The notes under the pieces are model-generated. The model saw nothing but the letters and a program-made list of their open reading frames with translations, was not told the DNA's origin and did no database searches. Position numbers and translations under genes: made by a program. A stretch of 35,382 bases of DNA from an uncultured Clostridia bacterium (GTDB lineage Bacteria > Bacillota > Clostridia > Oscillospirales > CAG-272). Numbering within the stretch: position 1 is the first letter of the stretch; the number at the start of each line of letters is the position of its first letter. The stretch covers positions 1 to 35,382 of the forward strand of contig CALWTR010000032.1 in NCBI GenBank assembly GCA_944384525.1. Direction: 5' to 3'. Of this stretch, positions 7,198 through 14,455 are shown piece by piece.

Positions 7198-8564
7198 GCT
7201 TGAAGAAAAACGATGTTATAACGCTTGAAGTCACCGATATAAACAGCCGCGGTTACGGGGTCGCAAAATACTGCGGTATGGCGGTATTCATAGACGGAGC
7301 CGTCACCGGCGACACCGTGAGCGCAAGGATAATAAAGACAGCATCCTCCTATGCCGTCGCAAGGATAGAAAAGATGGAGCGGCGCTCGCCGGAGCGCGTC
7401 GAGGCACGATGCTCTGCAAAAAAATGCGGAGGCTGTGTTTATCGCTGTATATCATATGGATACGAACTCGAGATAAAGAGGAATTCCGCAGCTGCGTCTT
7501 TCAGAAGGGCACGCCTGAAAGATGTAAATATACTGCCGGTGATCCCGTCTCCTCGCGTGACCAGATACCGCAACAAGGCTCAGTATCCAGTCTCCTGCGC
7601 ACCGGACGGACGCCTGGTCGCCGGCTTTTACTCGCCCGCCTCTCACTCGGTATGCGAGGTAGAAGACTGCGCTCTCCAGCCAGAAATATTCGGCAGGATA
7701 ACCGGGGCTGTGCTCCGCTTTGCCGGAGAACACGGGGTGAGTGCATACGATGAAAACACCGGTGAGGGACTGCTGAGACACATCTATCTCCGTCACGCCG
7801 AAGCGACCGGCGAGATCATGCTGACTCTTGTGATAAACGGCTCATCTTTCCCTCATTCGGAGGAACTGTGCCGTATGATTACGAAAGAATATCCATCCGT
7901 AAAAAGCATTCTGCTGAACGAAAACATTAAAAAAACGAACGTGATACTCGGCGATAAATATACCCTGCTTTACGGTGTACCGTATATAAACGATGTGCTT
8001 TGCGGAGTCCGCCTGAGGATAAGCGCCCCGTCATTCTATCAGGTGAACCGAGGTGCCGCCGAGATATTATACGGAAAGGCTGCAGAGCTGTGCGAGCTGA
8101 CCGGTGGAGAGACCGTGCTTGACCTTTACTGCGGAATAGGCTCGATAGGACTGTCAATGGCGAAAGAAGCGGGCAGGATAATCGGCATAGAAATATCCGC
8201 TCCGGCTGTTGAATGTGCACGTGAAAACGCGCGTCAGAATGGCTTTGAAAACGCATTTTTCTTTGCCGGAGACGCAAAGGATGCGCGCGGACTGATTTCA
8301 CAGGCGGAGACTCATCTGGGCTCTATCGCTCCGGATGTCGTGATCCTCGACCCGCCGAGGAAAGGTTGCGACAAAGACCTGCTGGATTACATTTCCGAGA
8401 TGGATCCGGATAAAATAATATATATATCCTGCAATACCGAAACTCTGGCGCGCGACTGTGCCGTAATGAAAGAAAAGGGATACTCACTGTCGGATGTCGT
8501 AACGGTCGATCTTTTCCCGGGCACCGGACACGTGGAGGCTGTCGTAAGACTGAAAAGACGGTAA
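7194..8564 (+). CDS. rlmD: 23S rRNA (uracil-5-)-methyltransferase, RlmD/RlmCD type
   Basis: 456 residues from ATG 7194, which overlaps the previous stop as ATGA. An N-terminal TRAM RNA-binding domain (about 5-60) is followed by the Fe-S cluster cysteines C73, C78, C81 (CSAKKCGGC) and C159. The Rossmann methyltransferase domain has VLDLYCGIGSIGLSMA (SAM site), DPPRKGCDKDLL and YISCNTETLARD with the catalytic Cys. It methylates uridine C5 in 23S rRNA using SAM. In Firmicutes one such enzyme may modify two positions (RlmCD), and TrmA-like tRNA activity cannot be excluded from sequence. Coupling to a sugar regulator gene is probably incidental. Confidence 0.9.
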   Translation: MSLKKNDVITLEVTDINSRGYGVAKYCGMAVFIDGAVTGDTVSARIIKTASSYAVARIEKMERRSPERVEARCSAKKCGGCVYRCISYGYELEIKRNSAAASFRRARLKDVNILPVIPSPRVTRYRNKAQYPVSCAPDGRLVAGFYSPASHSVCEVEDCALQPEIFGRITGAVLRFAGEHGVSAYDENTGEGLLRHIYLRHAEATGEIMLTLVINGSSFPHSEELCRMITKEYPSVKSILLNENIKKTNVILGDKYTLLYGVPYINDVLCGVRLRISAPSFYQVNRGAAEILYGKAAELCELTGGETVLDLYCGIGSIGLSMAKEAGRIIGIEISAPAVECARENARQNGFENAFFFAGDAKDARGLISQAETHLGSIAPDVVILDPPRKGCDKDLLDYISEMDPDKIIYISCNTETLARDCAVMKEKGYSLSDVVTVDLFPGTGHVEAVVRLKRR

Positions 8565-8861
8565 CGTCCGAGCAGTGTCCGGACACACCCTGCCCTCCGG
8601 CATATGTTCTCCGGGCAATATCAAAGCCCCGCGGACTAACCTTGCGGACTCACACGCAAAAAATCCGGCAGAAATAGACACGCCAGCCAATGGCACAGGA
8701 GAACCGATAAGCCGGAGACAGCGTACAGCCCAAACTTAAAACAATTGCTGAAATGACATAACGGATATACTTTTCCTCTGCCGTTTGGTCGGGAACTCTT
8801 CCCTTAAAGTGTTCCATGCGTCAGCTCAGAACAACAAAGACAGATCACAAGGAGATTTTAA
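8565..8861 (+). other. 297-bp intergenic region, no gene recognised
   Basis: It contains a perfect 12-bp palindrome GTGTCCGGACAC (8575-8586) and TGCCC/GGGCA arms (8591-8615), but no stem followed by a U-run. AAGCCGGAGAC near 8708 loosely resembles a cobalamin B12 box, without the rest of that riboswitch. No promoter with both boxes stands out ahead of the gene at 8862, although a leader is likely. Confidence 0.4.
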
Positions 8862-9329
8862 ATGATAAAAAAGACGCTATGGGTGCTCTTCATCTCAATG
8901 CTTCCGATAGTAGAACTGCGCGCCGCGATACCTGTCGCCGCCGCACTGGGACTTAATTATTATATCGGCTTTGCAGCCGCAGTTATCGGAAATATGATCC
9001 CGGTACCTTTCATACTCCTGTATATACCGAAAATACTTCAGTTGCTGTCAAAGATCAAGTTCTTGACAAAGCTTATAGAGTGGATACACCGCAAAGCGGA
9101 AAAACACAAGGACAAGATAACCAACAGTGCCTTCTGGGGGCTCTTCATCTTTGTCGCCATCCCCCTCCCCGGTACCGGAGCATGGACAGGAGCACTGGTC
9201 AGTGCACTGTTCGAGATGCCGAAAAAACGTTCCTTCGTCGCGATATTCGCCGGAGTTATAGCTGCCGGTATAATAATGACTCTGGCGTCATACGGTATAG
9301 TCAGCTTCCTCTCCTTCCTTGCAAATTAA
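8862..9329 (+). CDS. Small multidrug export-family membrane protein (COG2426)
   Basis: 155 residues, AAGGAG 8 nt before the ATG. It starts MIKKTLWVLFISMLPIVELR, then helix-breaking AAIPVAAALG, a GNMIPVPFILLY segment, a charged cytoplasmic loop (about 65-85), IPLPGTGAWTGALVSALF, and a last hydrophobic segment. The ELRAAIP and PLPGTGAWTG motifs are the hallmarks of the Sm_multidrug_ex family (PF06695). The transport role is a family annotation with little direct proof. It stands alone, with about 260 nt of noncoding DNA and a bidirectional terminator downstream. Confidence 0.85.
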   Translation: MIKKTLWVLFISMLPIVELRAAIPVAAALGLNYYIGFAAAVIGNMIPVPFILLYIPKILQLLSKIKFLTKLIEWIHRKAEKHKDKITNSAFWGLFIFVAIPLPGTGAWTGALVSALFEMPKKRSFVAIFAGVIAAGIIMTLASYGIVSFLSFLAN

Positions 9330-9364
9330 AATCAAAGGCTTTAGCTCTGTGCCGCAAAAATTGA

Positions 9365-9632
9365 TATAATGTAAACATAATTATACAAATAATCCGTGAT
9401 TTCAGCGTTTTTCGCATTTTCCGGTCAAGAAGAAAATAACAGCGGATACTGTATTTATATATCGGCTTTCGGAACAAAAGCACCGATCGCGGCAGACAGT
9501 GCCGAAAACCGGGTCAAAAATTCATCTCTGATGAAACAATATGGCGAAAAAGAACTCCGCTCAGCCGTGAACTGTAAAAAAGCGAAGAAAAAAGAATGTC
9601 CCGCGCAACTAATGCGCGGGACATTCTTTTTG
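9365..9632 (+). ncRNA. Candidate structured noncoding RNA (unclassified)
   Basis: An extended -10 (TGATATAAT, 9363-9370) with only a poor -35 precedes about 250 nt without a credible coding frame. The stretch ends in an exceptionally strong terminator. Stem-loops seen: ATCGG-CTTT paired with AAAG-CCGAT (about 9461-9489), CGGC-AGACAGT-GCCG (about 9490-9504) and TTCATC-TCT-GATGAA (about 9521-9535). There is no ribosome site ahead of any ATG. It could equally be a long 3' UTR of the export gene. No known RNA family was recognised. Confidence 0.35.
9588..9632. terminator. Bidirectional intrinsic terminator
   Basis: An 18-bp perfect stem (9589-9606 with 9614-9631; core GAATGTCCCGCGC) has a 7-nt loop and A/T runs on both sides. 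It serves the plus-strand transcript from the left and the DUF4830 gene from the right. Confidence 0.93.
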
Positions 9633-9692
9633 ACAAGCACTGACTTAACGAATCCATCCGATCAAATGACATATTTAACAGCGCCACCGCGA

Positions 9693-10172
9693 TCACTCGT
9701 CCGAGTCTTCTATTATCCCCTTTACAAAACCGTCCGGATCTGCGCTTGAGACATCGCCGCCTATGACCTTATCTCGATAGACAAGAATAGTAACATATAC
9801 AGTCCCGTCATAGTCGCGGTAAGACGGGAGCTCATATGTATATCTGGTCACCTTTTTTTTAGCGTACTTTGACAGATCAAAGCCCTGCGCCTTCTGTATC
9901 TCATTATATCCGAGCAGCACGCGGTCAAAATCCTCCGGCATCGTAAAGCTCTCTTCGCTTGCCTCTCCGGTTACCTCTATACCGAACTGAGCGAGGAACT
10001 CTATTCTGTCATCATTTGTCTTTATATCCGAAAAATTGTATGCCTCATTGACGCTTACGGCAAATGTTCCTTTTGTCTCGGAATATACGAGAACTCCGCA
10101 CAGGAGAGAAAAAGTGAGTATTATCACCGCAAAAAGTTTTATCGTCGAGGCGCGCACCGAATACACAAACAT
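9693..10172 (-). CDS. DUF4830 domain-containing membrane-anchored protein
   Basis: 159 residues from ATG 10172. The frame is open far upstream, but a terminator (10292-10320) and the promoter (10225-10253) lie inside that extension, so the longer version is not credible. A single N-terminal hydrophobic segment (about 11-29, LFAVIILTFSLLCGVLVYS) anchors or exports it. The rest is a small extracytoplasmic domain with NDDRIEFLAQFGIEV, YNEIQKAQGFDLSKY, TRYTYELPSY and GTVYVTILVYRDKVIGGD. These match the pattern I know as DUF4830, common in Clostridia and of unknown function. The ribosome site is a G-run 11 nt upstream. Monocistronic, convergent with the left-hand transcript. Confidence 0.82.
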   Translation of the reverse strand: MFVYSVRASTIKLFAVIILTFSLLCGVLVYSETKGTFAVSVNEAYNFSDIKTNDDRIEFLAQFGIEVTGEASEESFTMPEDFDRVLLGYNEIQKAQGFDLSKYAKKKVTRYTYELPSYRDYDGTVYVTILVYRDKVIGGDVSSADPDGFVKGIIEDSDE

Positions 10173-10224
10173 AGATAATAACCCCCAAAGCTTTTTACTA
10201 AAATCTATTCCCCGCTTTAATAAA

Positions 10225-10253
10225 ATATTACACATGATAAAAGTCTGCGGCAA
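10225..10253 (-). promoter_or_regulatory. Promoter of the DUF4830 gene
   Basis: Minus strand TTGCCG (10248-10253), 17 bp, TAATAT (10225-10230). It lies between the micropeptide terminator and the ATG at 10172, which supports the short start. Confidence 0.5.
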
Positions 10254-10291
10254 ATCGGGACAGATATACCGTGCTCTCCTGTGCAGAAAAC

Positions 10292-10320
10292 AAAAAAACC
10301 GCGGCGAACATCGCCGCGGT
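10292..10320 (-). terminator. Intrinsic terminator of the micropeptide transcript
   Basis: ACCGCGGCGA (10298-10307) pairs with TCGCCGCGGT (10311-10320), a 10-bp stem with a 3-nt loop, followed on the minus strand by seven T (10292-10298). It lies about 175 nt after the micropeptide stop. Confidence 0.92.
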
Positions 10321-10495
10321 AATGCCTTTTCGGCTTTTAAAACGCATTTTGTCGCGTATCTTCCGACAGTCGGACCGCCGGCTGCAGTAAAGCTCCGGGC
10401 GTACGGAAAACAAAACAATCTAGACCTTCCGAAAATCCGTACCCGTCCCCGGCTCCGCCTTACAGTCAAAACGGCAAAGCGGCCGACCGGATGTA

Positions 10496-10594
10496 TCAGT
10501 TATTGCAGCAGCAGCAGATAACGAGTATTGCGGCAAGTATAACGAGCCACGTGCAGTTATCGTCGAATATGCGGCAAAGGCAGTTGGAATTCAT
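10496..10594 (-). CDS. Cysteine-rich membrane micropeptide (32 residues)
   Basis: ATG at 10594 preceded by GGAGG with a 7-nt spacer. The product starts MNSNCLCRIFDDNC, continues with the hydrophobic TWLVILAAILVI, and ends CCCCNN. Layout: two to three Cys in a polar head, one short membrane helix (about 16-26), a four-Cys cluster, stop. It ends before a dedicated strong terminator, and a cluster of phased GTACCGTA sites lies 120-165 bp upstream. Similar short N-C-L-C peptides with a C-terminal Cys cluster are known to me from clostridial genomes as unnamed hypotheticals. Function is unknown; metal binding or membrane association would be guesses. The sequence is too short for homology statistics, so the ribosome site and terminator carry the call. 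Confidence 0.7.
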   Translation of the reverse strand: MNSNCLCRIFDDNCTWLVILAAILVICCCCNN

Positions 10595-10716
10595 ATAAGA
10601 TCCTCCGTTTTTCTATTCGGAAAGTTTTCTCTTTCCTCGTTATCATACTATGCCGCGCACATTTTTAGGTTACCGCTTCACGATCTTTTTTTAAATGGAT
10701 CCCCGCCCGACTTCGA

Positions 10717-10758
10717 TACGGTACAATCAGGTACCGTACAGTACCGTAATGTACCGAT
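10717..10758. repeat. Phased GTACCGTA sites (one inverted, three direct)
   Basis: TACGGTAC (10717-10724) is followed by GTACCGTA at 10731 and 10741 and GTACCGAT at 10751. The direct copies start exactly 10 bp apart, one helical turn, as expected for cooperative protein binding on one DNA face. It lies in the noncoding region upstream of the Cys-rich micropeptide on the minus strand. Confidence 0.65.
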
Positions 10759-10781
10759 ATTTCCGAAAAAAATAACGGTTT

Positions 10782-10836
10782 GAAAAACAAAAACTAAAGT
10801 GCGGGTATCAAGGACGGAGCCGTTAAGCCCGCGCAC
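10782..10836 (-). terminator. Possible terminator with a bulged stem
   Basis: GTGCGGG (10799-10805) pairs with CCCGCGCAC (10828-10836) with a 2-nt bulge, followed on the minus strand by TTTAGTTTTTGTTTTT. Between this and 11031 (10837-11031) I see no gene, only AT-rich sequence and a small CGTTTCC/GGAACG hairpin near 10905-10921. Confidence 0.4.
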
Positions 10837-11031
10837 ATATCTGAGACCTCAAAAAAATTTAAACGATATGAGACTCTTACAATGATTTTGAATAAAATTC
10901 GGCCGTTCCCTTCGGAAACGTTTAAACGCCGGCAAAATACAAATCCGCCGTAAATTGCGCCCCAAATAAAAACAGTCTGTATATCGGCAAAGATTCGGCG
11001 GTATTCAATGAGAAATCAGCGGGTCTGCCGG

Positions 11032-11078
11032 AAAAACACATAGGCTCCCGTAAGGTAAACGCCCTCGGGAGCCTATGT
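11032..11078 (-). terminator. Strong hairpin, second terminator after the tRNA pair
   Basis: ACATAGGCTCCCG (11038-11050) pairs perfectly with CGGGAGCCTATGT (11066-11078), with a 15-nt loop. On the minus strand it is followed by GTTTTTCC. It lies only a few bases after the first tRNA terminator. Confidence 0.75.
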
Positions 11079-11085
11079 ATTCAAT

Positions 11086-11131
11086 ATAAAAATAAAACGC
11101 GCGCCGGTCTCCGGTTTGAAGACCGCCGCGC
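11086..11131 (-). terminator. Terminator of the tRNA-Met/tRNA-Glu transcript
   Basis: GCGCG-C-CGGTCT (11099-11110) pairs with AGACCG-C-CGCGC (11120-11131), one internal mismatch, 9-nt loop. It is followed on the minus strand by GTTTTATTTTTAT, 3 nt past the CCA of tRNA-Glu. Confidence 0.92.
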
Positions 11132-11134
11132 CTT

Positions 11135-11209
11135 TGGTGACTCGTGGGAGAGTCGAACTCCCGTTACAGCCGTGAAAGGGCCGTGTCTTAGCCGCTTGAC
11201 CAACGAGCC
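11135..11209 (-). tRNA. tRNA-Glu (UUC)
   Basis: 75 nt including an encoded CCA. Acceptor GGCTCGT pairs with ACGAGTC (one G-U), D-arm GGTCAAGCGGC, anticodon loop CTTTCAC giving TTC, and T-arm GGGAGTTCGACTCTCC. It lies 3 nt after tRNA-Met on the same transcript. Confidence 0.96.
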
Positions 11210-11212
11210 GGA

Positions 11213-11289
11213 TGGTAGCGGAAGTCGGATTTGAACCAACGACCTGTCGGGTATGAACCGAATGCTCTAGCCAGCTGAGCTATTCCGCC
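11213..11289 (-). tRNA. tRNA-Met (CAU, elongator type)
   Basis: 77 nt with encoded CCA. It begins GGCGGAATAGCTCAG, unlike initiator tRNA (which starts CGCGGGG). Anticodon loop TTCATAC gives CAT; T-arm GGTTCAAATCC. The stem-bottom pair 27-43 is a mismatch (T-C). Ile2 with a CAT anticodon modified to lysidine is the alternative, but the 5' half resembles Bacillus elongator Met. Confidence 0.92.
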
Positions 11290-11366
11290 GTATCCATCCC
11301 AGTTCGAAGCGATGCGTCGGAGCTCGGCTGCCGCCGTTTACCCCGGTCATCTGACCTTACCGCAAC

Positions 11367-11395
11367 ATTATATCACGCTCTGTAAAAAAAGTCAA
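11367..11395 (-). promoter_or_regulatory. Promoter of the tRNA pair
   Basis: Minus strand TTGACT (11390-11395), 17 bp, TATAAT (11367-11372), about 75 nt upstream of tRNA-Met. Confidence 0.9.
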
Positions 11396-11519
11396 GTGTT
11401 TTTTCTTCAATTAAATTTTTTCTCTTAATTTTTGTTTTTTGTATAAAAAACTCTTTTGCAGATGATATTTATTGTTAATTTATTTGCTCAAATTTACTCA
11501 AATATACCCGGACAATTTA

Positions 11520-11548
11520 TTGACAAACATCGGAAATTATTGTATAAT
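11520..11548 (+). promoter_or_regulatory. Promoter of serC-serA
   Basis: TTGACA (11520-11525), 17 bp, TATAAT (11543-11548): perfect consensus. The leader of about 115 nt has a GCGG/CCGC hairpin near 11560 but no recognised riboswitch or T-box. Confidence 0.95.
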
Positions 11549-11669
11549 ATATTTTATAAGCGGCTGTAAATAACATCCGCAGTATCGATATAGTGGTCAC
11601 ATTTTTCAACAATATATATTATATAATCCCTCTGAAGAAAGGAATTTGCATTAGCAATAGGATATCACC

Positions 11670-12764
11670 ATGGAAAGATGCTATAATTTTTCTGCGGGTC
11701 CCTCGATGCTCCCGCTCGAAGTGCTCACTAAGGCTCAGGAAGATCTGCTCGCCTACAAGGACAGCGGCATGTCAGTTATGGAGATGAGCCACCGCTCGCC
11801 TGAGTTTGAGGAGATACTTCACCACGCTCAGGACAGCCTGAGAAAGCTGATGAACATACCGGACAACTACAAGATACTTTTCATGCAGGGAGGCGCATCT
11901 ACGCAGTTTGCGGCAGTCCCGCTCAATCTTCTCTCCGATCATAAGTGCGCGGACTATATCGTTTCCGGCCAGTTCTCCAAGAAAGCATACCAGGAGGCAA
12001 AGAAATACGGAGATATCGCAATAGCTGCTTCCAGCGCGGGAGCGGTCCCGGTGTTCTCTACCATACCTGAGACAAAGCGCTCGGATTTCCGTCCGGATGC
12101 CGACTATGTACATATTTGCTTTAACAACACGATATACGGAACGAAGTTCCACTACGTCCCCGATACCGGCAACATACCGCTCGTAGCGGATATGTCGTCC
12201 TGCATACTTTCAGAGCCTGTTGACGTCTCGCAGTTCGGGCTCATTTATGCCGGAGCGCAGAAGAATGTCGCGCCCGCAGGTGTCACCATCGTGATAGTAA
12301 GAGATGACCTTATCGGCAATGCGCGCCCCGACACCCCCGCTATGCTCGACTATAAGCTCATGGCGGACAACGACTCGATGTACAACACTCCTCCTTGCTG
12401 GTGCATATACATGGCCGGGCTCGTATTTGACTGGATACTCGATATGGGCGGCCTTGAAGAGATGAAGAGACGCAACGAGAGGAAAGCCAGCCTGCTCTAC
12501 GACTATCTCGACTCTCAGTCCTATTACACCGCGCCCGTCGACAAGAAATGCCGCTCCATGATGAACGTCGTATTCGTTACAGGCAACGCCGACCTCGACA
12601 AGAAATTTGCATCGGAGGCGTCCGCAGCAGGGCTCAAGAACCTCAAGGGACACAGGAGCGTCGGAGGCATGCGCGCATCGATATACAACGCGATGCCCTA
12701 CGAGGGCGTTCAGGCGCTCGTCGCTTTCATGAAGAAATTTGCAATAGAGAATCCTCAATTCTGA
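11670..12764 (+). CDS. serC: Phosphoserine aminotransferase
   Basis: 364 residues, full length. It starts MERCYNFSAGPSMLP, the family signature. SGMSVMEMSHRS, MQGGASTQFAAVPLNL and LIYAGAQKNVAPAG (PLP lysine 198) follow. It converts 3-phosphohydroxypyruvate plus glutamate to phosphoserine plus 2-oxoglutarate using PLP, and can also act on 3-hydroxy-4-phosphohydroxy-2-ketobutyrate in B6 synthesis. AGGA lies 7 nt upstream of the ATG. First gene of a two-gene operon; serA follows after 42 nt. No serB in the window. Confidence 0.97.
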   Translation: MERCYNFSAGPSMLPLEVLTKAQEDLLAYKDSGMSVMEMSHRSPEFEEILHHAQDSLRKLMNIPDNYKILFMQGGASTQFAAVPLNLLSDHKCADYIVSGQFSKKAYQEAKKYGDIAIAASSAGAVPVFSTIPETKRSDFRPDADYVHICFNNTIYGTKFHYVPDTGNIPLVADMSSCILSEPVDVSQFGLIYAGAQKNVAPAGVTIVIVRDDLIGNARPDTPAMLDYKLMADNDSMYNTPPCWCIYMAGLVFDWILDMGGLEEMKRRNERKASLLYDYLDSQSYYTAPVDKKCRSMMNVVFVTGNADLDKKFASEASAAGLKNLKGHRSVGGMRASIYNAMPYEGVQALVAFMKKFAIENPQF

Positions 12765-12806
12765 TTTTTAACTGTGCCTATCAGCGGCGCGGAACGGAGA
12801 TACGCT

Positions 12807-13967
12807 ATGAAAAAGATCAAACTTATGAACAAAATTTCCAAGGTCGGGACCGACGTTTTCGACAGGAGCGTTTTTCAGGTCTCTGACAGTGAAGAGGCGC
12901 CGGACGCCATAATGGTCCGTTCCGCTTCCCTGCACGAGCTTGAGTTCAATCCTAACCTTGCGGCTATAGCCCGCGCCGGAGCCGGAGTCAACAACATCCC
13001 GGTCGACAGATGTGCCGAGCACGGCATCGTTGTATTCAACACTCCCGGTGCCAACGCAAACGGAGTCAAGGAGCTTGCAATAGCATCGCTGATCCTGGCC
13101 TCAAGAGATATAGTCGGCGGTATCAAATGGGTCGATACGCTTAAGGACGACCCGGATATAGTAAAGACCGTTGAAGCAGGAAAGTCCAAATTTGCCGGAG
13201 TCGAGATCGCCGGAAAGACACTCGGAGTAATAGGCCTCGGAGCGATCGGAGGGCTCGTCGCAAACGCAGCTACCGATCTCGGAATGAAGGTCATCGGTTG
13301 CGATCCGTTCCTCACCGTCAACGCCGCATGGAGCATCTCCTCTCATGTAAAAAAGGCTCAGAGCTACGATGAAATATTCAAGAACGCAGATTACATAACC
13401 CTACACGTCCCCGCAACAAAGGACACCAAAGGCATGATAAACAAGGAAACGATCGCAAAAATGCGCCGCGGAGTCAGAATAATAAATCTCTCCCGTGCCG
13501 ATCTTGTTGTCATAGAGGATGTCAAGGAGGCCATAGCAAGCGGAAAGATAGCCGCATATGTGACCGACTTCCCGACCCCGGAGTCCGTAGGTACGCCCGG
13601 AATAACGACTATACCGCATCTCGGAGCTTCCACAGTCGAATCCGAGGATAACTGCGCGGTCATGGCGGCAAACGAACTCGTGGAGTTCCTGACCAACGGA
13701 AACATCAAGAATTCGGTCAACTATCCGACCGTCATAATACCCTACACCGGAGCGGCTCGCAGCTGCTTCTTCCACAAAAACATACCGAACGTGCTGTCCC
13801 ATATAACCTCCTCCGTCTCCGCATGCGGTCTCAATATTGAAAATATGTCCAACGGTTCCAAGGGAGACTACGCATATACTATCGTGGAAACAGATACACC
13901 AGTCCCGGAGAACGTGATCGCAGAGCTCGGCAAAATAGACGGCATGATAAAAATAGCGACCTATTGA
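12807..13967 (+). CDS. serA: D-3-phosphoglycerate dehydrogenase
   Basis: 386 residues from ATG 12807 with GGAG 7 nt upstream; an in-frame GTG at 12774 lacks a ribosome site. NAD-binding VIGLGAIGG (141-149), catalytic R230 in NLSRADL, E259 in DFPTPES and H271 in PHLGAST. The C-terminal 70 residues form an ACT-like domain (SSVSACGLNIENMSNGS onward), a site for serine feedback in relatives. This is the short clostridial form lacking the intervening domain of long SerA. It oxidises 3-phosphoglycerate to 3-phosphohydroxypyruvate, feeding serC just upstream. Confidence 0.96.
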   Translation: MKKIKLMNKISKVGTDVFDRSVFQVSDSEEAPDAIMVRSASLHELEFNPNLAAIARAGAGVNNIPVDRCAEHGIVVFNTPGANANGVKELAIASLILASRDIVGGIKWVDTLKDDPDIVKTVEAGKSKFAGVEIAGKTLGVIGLGAIGGLVANAATDLGMKVIGCDPFLTVNAAWSISSHVKKAQSYDEIFKNADYITLHVPATKDTKGMINKETIAKMRRGVRIINLSRADLVVIEDVKEAIASGKIAAYVTDFPTPESVGTPGITTIPHLGASTVESEDNCAVMAANELVEFLTNGNIKNSVNYPTVIIPYTGAARSCFFHKNIPNVLSHITSSVSACGLNIENMSNGSKGDYAYTIVETDTPVPENVIAELGKIDGMIKIATY

Positions 13968-14027
13968 TATCCGCGCTTTATAAATGATCGTCCGCGATAT
14001 TACGGCGGATGTGACTGCCGCATACAT

Positions 14028-14066
14028 AAAAACTCCGACCTTTTGATCGGAGTTTTTTATTTTTTG
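14028..14066 (+). terminator. Terminator of serC-serA
   Basis: ACTCCGA pairs with TCGGAGT (flanking A/T pairs extend it) across an 8-nt loop, followed by TTTTTTATTTTTT. Confidence 0.9.
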
Positions 14067-14204
14067 ACTATTTTCATTTACATATATAATTTTACGACAA
14101 AATTTTTCCGATGTAAACACGATATTTTTTCAGAGGAGCCAGGATCAGAGCTGGCGCAAAAAAAGAAAATTTAAGACATTTTCCCTGTTTTTTTCGATAT
14201 ACTG

Positions 14205-14233
14205 TTGAAATCCTTAATGATTTGTGTTAATAT
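14205..14233 (+). promoter_or_regulatory. Promoter of the THF riboswitch-folT transcript
   Basis: TTGAAA (14205-14210), 17 bp, TAATAT (14228-14233). The transcript would begin just before a perfect hairpin CCCGCCG-GCAGA-CGGCGGG (14241-14259), which may protect the 5' end. Elsewhere in 13968-14204 I see only a GCCAG/CTGGC hairpin near 14138-14155 without a U-run. Confidence 0.65.
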
Positions 14234-14275
14234 AAATTATCCCGCCGGCAGACGGCGGGAAATAAATTAACTGAA

Positions 14276-14376
14276 AAACAGAGTAGGAGCTTACGCGTCA
14301 AGTGCCGTGCGGACAGGGAGTTGCCGTGCGGACGAAAGGATGCTTTCCTGCGGTATAGGCTCCGCATCCCGCTGTT
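14276..14376 (+). promoter_or_regulatory. Tetrahydrofolate (THF) riboswitch
   Basis: Conserved blocks of the folT THF aptamer appear in order: GAGTAGG (14281-14287), CGCGTCAAGTG (14295-14305), GACGAA (14331-14336), GCGGTAT (14351-14357) and CTCCGCATCC closing with GCTGTT, whose AACAG partner is at 14277-14281. Tetrahydrofolate binding is known for this class. The downstream gene is a folate S component, its standard target. Confidence 0.9.
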
Positions 14377-14408
14377 ACCTGGATACGTGCGTTTTACGCG
14401 CGGCAAAC

Positions 14409-14448
14409 TACCTCATGGTTACAGAGAGAATTCTGTGGATCGGAGGTA
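14409..14448 (+). promoter_or_regulatory. Ribosome-site-sequestering hairpin (THF riboswitch expression platform)
   Basis: TACCTC (14409-14414) is the exact complement of GAGGTA (14443-14448), which contains the folT ribosome site. Inside, ACAGA (14421-14425) pairs with TCTGT (14432-14436). Folding would hide GGAGG, implying translational control; no U-run follows, so no terminator. How the aptamer communicates with it was not resolved. Confidence 0.7.
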
Positions 14449-14455
14449 TTTTTTT

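Noticed and set aside
8565..8861. Cobalamin or yybP-type riboswitch before the export protein
   Set aside because: Only an isolated AAGCCGGAGAC resembles a B12 box; required core elements and an expression platform are missing.
9536..9590. Cobalamin riboswitch
   Set aside because: GGCGAAAAAGAACTCC and GAACTGTAA faintly resemble the core, but there is no B12 box, no GGGAA block and no downstream target gene.
10173..10469. N-terminal extension of the DUF4830 protein (to 258 residues)
   Set aside because: The extension contains a strong terminator and the likely promoter, and its translation is Arg/Cys-rich noise.
14321..14455. Longer start for folT
   Set aside because: It lies within the THF aptamer and expression platform; GGAGG and ATG at 14456 fit the family.
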